NCBI GenBank assembly: GCA_023438965.1
Contig: JAEXPB010000313.1
Location: 1 to 11,344, forward strand
DNA from: Bacillota bacterium
GTDB lineage: Bacteria > Bacillota > Clostridia > Saccharofermentanales > UBA5734
Direction: 5' to 3'
Length of the DNA: 11,344 nt
Positions within the stretch are counted from its first letter, which is position 1; every line of letters starts with the position of its first letter. A program made the position numbers and the translations under genes. Of this stretch, positions 7,039 to 11,344 are shown one piece after another. The notes under the pieces are model-generated. The model saw nothing but the letters and a program-made list of their open reading frames with translations. It made no database searches and was not told the DNA's origin.

Positions 7039-7995
7039 GACGATCGATCGGATTTTCAGGTCTTTGTTTTGCATCCGTTCCAGAAGCATATCCGCGGCAG
7101 CTTCGCCCATGGCAAGGGCATCATAACTGACGGTCGTTAACTGGACCGGACCGCTCATTGCATATTTCGTATTATCACAGCAGATAATGCTGACATCTTC
7201 CGGGATCTTCAAGCCGTTGTCGATCAAGGCGTGCACCAGCCCGCTGGCCATGACATCATTGGCCGAAAATACCGCGGTGGGACGGTCCTTGGCCTTTGCG
7301 ACCATCAGTCCAAATTGATACCCGCTGTCGTAACTGAGGTCGCCGTAATAAATACTGGCATCATCGATCTGCAATTCATGATGCTGCATGGCGTCGACAT
7401 AACCGTTTTTCCGGTCAGCTGATGCCGTCGAATTGGCCGGTCCGGCCAGATGGCTTATCCTCTTATGCCCATGCCGGATTAAATATTCTGTCGCCAGAAT
7501 GCCGCCGCGAAAATTGTTGATCAGGACATTGTCCATTTCTTTCATCCGCAGATACCGGTTCATCAAGATGACCGGCAGCGCCGTGATATTCAGCAGGTTC
7601 AGCAAGCCCGGCGTTTCCACGACGTTGGTCATGATGACGCCGCCCAATCCTTTCTGGGCCGCATACCGGAGGTATTGTTCTTCTTTGGCGGGATCATAGG
7701 CGGTGTCCACGGCAACGACCTTCAATCTCTGTGCTTCCAGGGTACGGCTGATCCCCCGGTAATACCCCATGAAAACCGGATGGGTCAGGTCGCCGCAGAT
7801 GACCAGAATGAGATCCTCGACGCTTTCGCTGGCATTCCGGTGCGGGACATGCTTATAGCCGTTTTCGATGAGCGCTTTTTCGATCATCGCTTTTTTGTCC
7901 TGCTTCACATAGCCTTTATTCGTCAGTACGCGGGATACTGTCGAGTTGGAGACGCCTAATTGGTCGGCAATTTCTTTCAATGTCACCTTGCTCAT
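7036..7995 (-). CDS. LacI/GalR-family transcriptional regulator, truncated just before its conserved tail
   Basis: A 319-residue regulator. An N-terminal helix-turn-helix at about 4-25 (VTLKEIADQLGVSNSTVSRVL) is followed by a periplasmic-binding-protein-like sensor domain from about residue 60 (LILVICGDLTHPVFMGYYRGI; SANDVMASG in the second lobe). The hinge (KHVPHRNASES) lacks the clear ARxL motif seen in many family members. The likely start is the ATG at 7995, which has AAGG 8 nt upstream and gives the canonical MSKVTLKEIA; a GTG at 8004 is the alternative. The gene ends early at TAA after IRSIV; the missing tail is intact downstream. It probably represses the adjacent dehydrogenase operon and perhaps itself in response to a sugar or polyol. 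Loss of the C-terminal ~15 residues, which help close the sensor domain, could weaken folding or effector response. It diverges from the GntR gene. Confidence 0.9.
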   Translation of the reverse strand: MSKVTLKEIADQLGVSNSTVSRVLTNKGYVKQDKKAMIEKALIENGYKHVPHRNASESVEDLILVICGDLTHPVFMGYYRGISRTLEAQRLKVVAVDTAYDPAKEEQYLRYAAQKGLGGVIMTNVVETPGLLNLLNITALPVILMNRYLRMKEMDNVLINNFRGGILATEYLIRHGHKRISHLAGPANSTASADRKNGYVDAMQHHELQIDDASIYYGDLSYDSGYQFGLMVAKAKDRPTAVFSANDVMASGLVHALIDNGLKIPEDVSIICCDNTKYAMSGPVQLTTVSYDALAMGEAAADMLLERMQNKDLKIRSIV

Positions 7996-8024
7996 CTGTT
8001 TCACCTTTCTTCATGTACATCCCT

Positions 8025-8053
8025 ATCTTATGATGATTATTTCACATTGTCAA
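8025..8053 (-). promoter_or_regulatory. Sigma-70/A-type promoter of the LacI-family gene
   Basis: On the minus strand, -35 TTGACA (8048-8053) and -10 TAAGAT (8025-8030) have a 17-nt spacer. The start of transcription would be near 8018, about 23 nt before the ATG at 7995. A small palindrome ATGTACAT (8013-8020) sits at that point. Box-to-box sequence matches the dehydrogenase promoter at 22 of 29 positions, including TTGACAATG and GAAAT. Confidence 0.7.
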
Positions 8054-8089
8054 ATGGTAATTGCAGATCAGGTAATCATGCTGCAGCAA

Positions 8090-8101
8090 CCGAACGTTTG
8101 G
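8090..8101. promoter_or_regulatory. LacI-type operator candidate between the divergent regulator promoters
   Basis: CCGAACGTTTGG is a 12-bp near-palindrome with 5 of 6 arm pairs matching and the central AACGTT. Even-length palindromes with a central CG are typical of LacI/GalR-family operators. It lies between the LacI-family promoter (8025-8053) and the GntR promoter (8153-8181), about 37 and 52 bp from their -35 boxes, a plausible place to act on both. I see no second good copy at the dehydrogenase promoter, which weakens the case. Confidence 0.3.
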
Positions 8102-8152
8102 GAGTCCGGTGAAAAAAGAGAGCAATTTCTGTTTCAATCGGCAGGCCGGTGA

Positions 8153-8181
8153 TTGACAAGGATCGTTTTCCTCGTTAGAAT
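8153..8181 (+). promoter_or_regulatory. Strong sigma-70/A-type promoter of the GntR-family gene and downstream operon
   Basis: A perfect -35 box TTGACA (8153-8158), a 17-nt spacer and the -10 box TAGAAT (8176-8181) give a near-consensus promoter. Transcription should start near 8188, inside the operator at 8184-8198, so the GntR protein would block its own promoter. No other convincing promoter is seen for the genes downstream to the end of the window. Confidence 0.8.
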
Positions 8182-8183
8182 TT

Positions 8184-8198
8184 AATTGTCGGACAATT
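8184..8198. promoter_or_regulatory. FadR-type GntR operator covering the transcription start
   Basis: AATTGTC-G-GACAATT is a perfect 15-bp palindrome with a central base. Its core TTGTCGGACAA (8186-8196) fits the known FadR-subfamily operator consensus TNGTNNNACNA at every fixed position. It starts 3 nt after the -10 box and lies 37 nt before the GntR ATG, so autorepression is the natural reading. Confidence 0.75.
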
Positions 8199-8234
8199 GG
8201 ACAGTAGAACATAATAACCATGGAGTGCGTGAAT

Positions 8235-8954
8235 ATGGCCAACGAGTTATGCCGTCTGGATAAAAAAACATTATATAAACAAGTCGGCGAGGAACTGCGC
8301 GAATACATCATCCGGAACGGCTTGAAAGCCGGCGACCGCCTGCCGACCGAGCACGAGTTGGCCGCTCGCCTCGGTGTCAGCCGCAATTCGATCCGCGAAG
8401 GCATCCGGTATCTAGAAACACTGGGATTCATCGAAACCTGCATCAAGGTCGGCATCACGATCAAAGCCGACAATCTGGCCCCGCTGTCCGATATGTTGAA
8501 TTTCCAGTACCGGCGGCTGAACATCAGTCTCCAGGAGCTCCACGAAGCCCGGCTGCTGATGGAGGAGAATGCGGTTGAGCTGGCGTTGACCCGGATCAGC
8601 GCGGAGCAGCTGACCACCATGGAACAGGCCATTGAACGGAGCATACTAAAGAACACCCGGGATGAAGATATAACTGAGGAGGATTTTCTCTTCCACAAGA
8701 CCATTCTGGCCGCAACCGGAAACAAGATCATCGAGCAATTTACCGAAGTGCTGGCCAGCATTTTCCTAGAACATGTCCAGAATCCCCACCGGCAACCCGA
8801 CCATCAGATTGCCCAGGCCAAGGGCGAACAAACGGTCCTGGAACATCGCCGGATCCTGGATGCTATCCGATCCCGGGACATCGCCGCTGCCCGTGCGGCA
8901 GTTCGGCTGCATTTAAGTGTCTATCTGCCAGTCAATTCGGCAGCCGAAATATAA
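8235..8954 (+). CDS. GntR-family transcriptional regulator, FadR subfamily with FCD effector domain
   Basis: A 239-residue regulator. The N-terminal winged helix-turn-helix covers about 10-78 (LYKQVGEELREYI; LPTEHELAARLGVSRNSIRE at 36-55; LETLGFIET). The all-helical FCD domain covers about 98-232 and keeps the usual metal-site residues D150, H154 (EEDFLFH), H204 and H226, the last two 22 apart. Such domains bind small acids, often sugar acids, and control their catabolic genes. The ATG at 8235 is preferred because GGAG (8222-8225) sits 9 nt upstream; the in-frame ATG at 8220 has no good ribosome-binding site. A perfect FadR-type operator lies in its own leader. The decayed aminotransferase begins 37 nt after its stop, so the regulator is probably the first gene of the rightward operon and both controls and belongs to it. 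Confidence 0.93.
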   Translation: MANELCRLDKKTLYKQVGEELREYIIRNGLKAGDRLPTEHELAARLGVSRNSIREGIRYLETLGFIETCIKVGITIKADNLAPLSDMLNFQYRRLNISLQELHEARLLMEENAVELALTRISAEQLTTMEQAIERSILKNTRDEDITEEDFLFHKTILAATGNKIIEQFTEVLASIFLEHVQNPHRQPDHQIAQAKGEQTVLEHRRILDAIRSRDIAAARAAVRLHLSVYLPVNSAAEI

Positions 8955-8991
8955 ATCCGCAGCTGGAAACCTTAGAAAGAAGGTCGTCGCC

Positions 8992-9197
8992 ATGCAGGAA
9001 TCCATGAACAAAACGACCCAATGGTATGAGCACGCCAAAAAGTCATTCCTTCTGGCACGCAGTTGCTGAGCAAGCGTCCGGAAATGATGGCGCCGGGATT
9101 GTGGCCGGCCTATTATAGCCAGGCCAAAGGCTGTGAAACCTGGGATCTGGACGGCCGGCATTATTACGACTTGTCGACCAACGGCTTTGGCGCCTGT
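8992..9197 (+). pseudogene. N-terminal remnant of a class III (glutamate-1-semialdehyde-type) aminotransferase, frameshifted
   Basis: ATG at 8992 with a GAAGG ribosome-binding site 8 nt upstream opens MQESMNKTTQWYEHAKK, then runs into TGA at 9067. Shifting frame by one base at the A5 run (9037-9041) continues smoothly as VIPSGTQLLSKRPEMM, then WPAYYSQAKGCETWDLDGR, then HYYDLSTNGFGAC. That is the recognisable start of glutamate-1-semialdehyde 2,1-aminomutase-like PLP aminotransferases, which are usually 430-450 residues. Only about 69 residues remain; the PLP-binding lysine and the whole catalytic core are absent. At about 9190-9198 the sequence switches abruptly to an amidohydrolase C-terminus in another frame. 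The remnant is therefore non-functional. Its position next to GntR and its intact ribosome-binding site show it was once the first structural gene of this operon. Confidence 0.8.
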
Positions 9198-9442
9198 TCT
9201 GGGGCAGCGATTTCCCGGTCAGTACGATTCGCGGCCGGGTCGTCACCCTCGGGCTCGATTTCATCTGGCTGCAGGGAGATACCATTGCCTGGGAGAAGCT
9301 GGGAACCAGCTGCCGCCCGGTCATGGTCGGGTTGGAGTCCTTGCGGGCCCTGCGTACAGCCTGTACGGACCTTGGGCTAAGCCGCCCGGATGTGGCAGCG
9401 ATATTCAGCGAAAATGCCCGGCAATTCCTGAAAACCAAATAG
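9191..9442 (+). pseudogene. C-terminal remnant of an amidohydrolase (Amidohydro_2-type metal-dependent hydrolase)
   Basis: The frame starting at CGC 9191 reads RLFWGSDFPVSTIRGR, then LGLDFIWL, VGLESLRALRTAC, LGLSRPDVAAIFSENARQFL, and stops at TAG 9440-9442 (83 codons). WGSDFP carries the last metal-ligand aspartate typical of Amidohydro_2 TIM-barrel hydrolases, and the DVxxIFxxNARxFL ending is the normal C-terminus of this family, which is usually about 300 residues. The first three quarters, with the other metal ligands, are missing. No start codon or ribosome-binding site serves this frame. It is fused out of frame to the aminotransferase remnant, as one deletion would produce if the two genes had been neighbours. 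Family call is from motifs seen directly; the former gene order is inferred. The 89 nt that follow up to the next gene hold only that gene's ribosome-binding site. Confidence 0.75.
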
Positions 9443-9531
9443 ATTGGACATAATCCGAATGAACAGGCTTATCGCTCTCCGGACGGCTTGTTACGATAGG
9501 ATAATCTGCTTCAAAGGGAAGGTCGCCTAGT

Positions 9532-10695
9532 ATGGATCAGCCGACTGTCAGCCTGGAAATTGGTCTCCCTGTGCTTATTGCCCAGACCGCGCCTGATGTC
9601 CGCGGCTGGGGATATTATCAGTTCCCCGAAATCGAAAAAACCGCGGCTGGCAGCTTGCATGTCCGATATCATGTCCGGCCGGATTCGGCTCACGCCTATG
9701 GCTTAGCCAAAGGTCATGCATTTTCCGCCGATAATGGCCTGACCTGGACCGCCGGCGGTCAGGAACCGTCGGATGCCGGCCTGCTGCTGCCCAATGGCGA
9801 TCGCCTGCGGATCAAGCATCTGCCGGCAATCAACGCCAGCCAGATCGACCTGCCCGGTGCGCCGATTGACCAGATCCAGAGCTACAGCGCACTGGTCCGG
9901 ATCTATGACGCCACCGGCTTTCCGCCGGAAACGAAAGGCTGGCCTCTGGAACGTCTGGCAGCCGGCAGTGCGGACTGGGTGCTGGATATTAAGCCGATTG
10001 AATATCCGGGCGAGATCCGGCACATCGTTGAGGGTGTTCTGCCGATGCATATGTTCTGGCGCCTGCGTCTGGCTCCGGACCATACCATCTGGGGCATCGC
10101 CTATACTTTTGTCAATTCCGGTCGCAATCCGATCCGCTGTCAACCGCTTTTCTTCACGTCCCGGGACAACGGCCGGACCTTCCAGTTCCTGAGCACGATC
10201 ACCTACCAGCCGCTTCCGGAAATCGATCGCCAGTACAGCCTGCGCGGCGGTTTCGGTGAACCGGATGTCGCCTTCCTGCCGGATGGTTCGATATTCTGCC
10301 TGTTACGCACCACCGACGGGCATGGCATCGGTCCGCTCTACGGGTGCCGCAGCCGGGATGGCGGCAAAACCTGGTCCAGGCCGGCCTTTTTCGACGGTCT
10401 CGGCGTCTGGCCCACGCTTCTGACCCTGAAGAATGGTGTAACCCTGGTTTCCTACGGCCGCCCGGGACTATACCTGCGTGCCACCGGCAGCCCTGCTGCC
10501 GACCGATGGGATGAACGGGTGACGATTGTGACGCCATTGGACTACCAGACCGATACCTGTTCCTACTCGGACATGGTCGCTATTGCTGATGACAGCGTTT
10601 TTCTGGTCTATTCGGACTTCAATTACCCGAATCCTGCGGGCGTGCCGGTCAAAAGCATCCTGGGCCGCAAGATAACAGCCAGGGTAGCATCATGA
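9532..10695 (+). CDS. Sialidase-like BNR/Asp-box beta-propeller protein, cytoplasmic
   Basis: A 387-residue protein with three Asp boxes (S-x-D-x-G-x-T-W/F): 65-72 SADNGLTW, 210-217 SRDNGRTF and 274-281 SRDGGKTW. This places it in the sialidase/neuraminidase six-bladed propeller superfamily. The FRIP arginine motif near the N-terminus is absent (QFPEIE at 30-35), although arginines at 259 (LLRT) and 310 (YGRPG), and E243, sit where catalytic residues often lie. True sialidase activity is therefore doubtful; it may be another glycosidase, lyase or isomerase-like propeller. There is no signal peptide, so it acts on an imported or intracellular compound. Translation starts at ATG 9532 behind a GGGAAGG site. 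Its last codon and stop overlap the next gene's ATG by 4 nt (ATGA), so the two are coupled. Confidence 0.8.
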   Translation: MDQPTVSLEIGLPVLIAQTAPDVRGWGYYQFPEIEKTAAGSLHVRYHVRPDSAHAYGLAKGHAFSADNGLTWTAGGQEPSDAGLLLPNGDRLRIKHLPAINASQIDLPGAPIDQIQSYSALVRIYDATGFPPETKGWPLERLAAGSADWVLDIKPIEYPGEIRHIVEGVLPMHMFWRLRLAPDHTIWGIAYTFVNSGRNPIRCQPLFFTSRDNGRTFQFLSTITYQPLPEIDRQYSLRGGFGEPDVAFLPDGSIFCLLRTTDGHGIGPLYGCRSRDGGKTWSRPAFFDGLGVWPTLLTLKNGVTLVSYGRPGLYLRATGSPAADRWDERVTIVTPLDYQTDTCSYSDMVAIADDSVFLVYSDFNYPNPAGVPVKSILGRKITARVAS

Positions 10696-11344
10696 AAGAC
10701 TGGTTTTCACTGGCCGGCAAGGTTGCCTTCATAACCGGCGGTGCTGGTTATCTGGGCTCAAGGATGGCCGCCTGCCTGCTCGACCAGGGAGCTACCGTCG
10801 TAGTCGGCGATATTATTGACAAGTCGCCGGGGGAGATTGTCGAGCAGACTTATAACCGGCTTTTCTGCCTGAAGGCGGACATCGGCAGCACCGCGTCGAT
10901 GCAGGAGGCTTTCCGGCAGACCGAAGCCCTGGGCGGCAAGATTGACATCCTGGTCAATTGTGCTTTGATCCCCGTCCCGGGCGCCTATCCGAAGATCGAT
11001 GGCCCCGGCCAGAAGGAAGAAGATTTCGACAAGGGGCTGAGCGGCATGTGCACCACCGTCTACCGCTGCATCAAAGCGGTGCTGCCGTATATGGAGAAGA
11101 ACAGCGGCGGTTCGATCATCAACATTGCCTCGATGTACGGCGTGGTTGCCCCGGACTTTTCGATTTACGGCACCAGCGGTCAGGACCAGCCGATCCATTA
11201 TGGCGTCGCCAAGGCCGGCGTCATCCACATCACCAAATATGCCGCCGCCAATCTTGGACCGAAAAACATCCGGGTCAACACGGTGACACCGGGCCCGTTC
11301 CCGGATCCGAAGAAATTGCCGCCGGAAGATTTCCTGAATGAGCT
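10692..11344 (+). CDS. Short-chain dehydrogenase/reductase (SDR), 3' end cut by the window
   Basis: The first 217 residues of a classical SDR of about 250-280 residues. The cofactor loop is TGGAGYLG (15-22); D40 after beta-2 suggests NAD preference; D63 follows in KADI. The usual NNAG is NCAL (89-92). The catalytic residues are present: S147 (IASMYG), Y170 and K174 (YGVAKAG), followed by IRVNTVTPGP (193-202). An insertion of about 25 residues (97-120) precedes the helix that normally carries the catalytic Asn, and that Asn is not obvious (GLSGMC). It would interconvert a hydroxyl and a keto group, probably on a sugar acid or similar product of this operon. The ATG overlaps the preceding gene's stop by 4 nt. 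The open frame runs to the last base of the window. Confidence 0.9.
   Translation, partial: MKDWFSLAGKVAFITGGAGYLGSRMAACLLDQGATVVVGDIIDKSPGEIVEQTYNRLFCLKADIGSTASMQEAFRQTEALGGKIDILVNCALIPVPGAYPKIDGPGQKEEDFDKGLSGMCTTVYRCIKAVLPYMEKNSGGSIINIASMYGVVAPDFSIYGTSGQDQPIHYGVAKAGVIHITKYAAANLGPKNIRVNTVTPGPFPDPKKLPPEDFLNE

Noticed and set aside
7996..8004. GTG at 8004 as start of the LacI-family protein
   Set aside because: The ATG at 7995 has better ribosome-binding-site spacing and gives the canonical N-terminus; GTG remains a minor possibility.
8220..8234. ATG at 8220 as start of the GntR protein
   Set aside because: No ribosome-binding site lies upstream, and GGAG for the ATG at 8235 lies inside this stretch.
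9031..9045. Programmed -1 frameshift at the A5 run
   Set aside because: The site C-AAA-AAG lacks a full tandem slippery heptamer, and the downstream gene is deleted anyway, so there is nothing functional to reach.
9490..9506. GATAAT as a -10 box for the BNR gene
   Set aside because: No -35-like hexamer lies at 16-18 nt; the gene is more likely transcribed from the GntR promoter.

Overview
This window reads as bacterial DNA, most likely from a fermentative anaerobe of the Bacillota (Clostridia-like). The grounds are strong AGGAG-type ribosome-binding sites, three TTGACA-N17-TAnnnT promoters, LacI and FadR-type GntR regulators, and short intergenic gaps that are AT-rich against GC-rich genes. 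The phylum is an inference; there is no rRNA or other marker. The window starts exactly on the arm of an inverted repeat and ends inside a gene, so it may be a contig that broke at a dispersed repeat.

Layout. Two regulator genes sit back to back near the middle and face outward. To the left, on the minus strand, are a LacI-family regulator (7036-7995), its terminator (6894-6922), and a promoter (6782-6810) driving an IolA/MmsA-like aldehyde dehydrogenase and a zinc-dependent alcohol dehydrogenase. A second transcription unit follows on the same strand: a 906-residue FG-GAP/VCBS propeller protein without a signal peptide, overlapping by 8 nt a uroporphyrinogen-decarboxylase-family protein. That unit ends in a 137-nt nested palindrome (1-137). 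To the right, on the plus strand, are a GntR/FCD regulator with a near-ideal promoter and a textbook FadR-type operator, then the fused remains of two deleted genes (the N-terminus of a class III aminotransferase joined to the C-terminus of an amidohydrolase), a BNR/sialidase-like protein without a signal peptide, and the start of a short-chain dehydrogenase.

How it fits together. The right arm looks like a GntR-controlled, cytoplasmic catabolic operon that has lost two enzymes by an internal deletion. The left arm pairs an alcohol dehydrogenase with an aldehyde dehydrogenase under a LacI-type regulator, so oxidation of a polyol or sugar-derived alcohol through an aldehyde to an acid or acyl-CoA is plausible; the substrate cannot be read from sequence. 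The LacI gene itself carries an in-frame stop just before its conserved C-terminal tail, and the tail is still intact after the stop. The locus therefore shows several marks of recent decay: a nonsense codon, a homopolymer frameshift, a deletion fusion, and a structured element abutting a stop codon. The most unusual items are the palindrome built from three GC-GNA-GC mini-hairpins, the aminotransferase/amidohydrolase fusion remnant, and the large signal-less propeller co-transcribed with a UroD-family protein.
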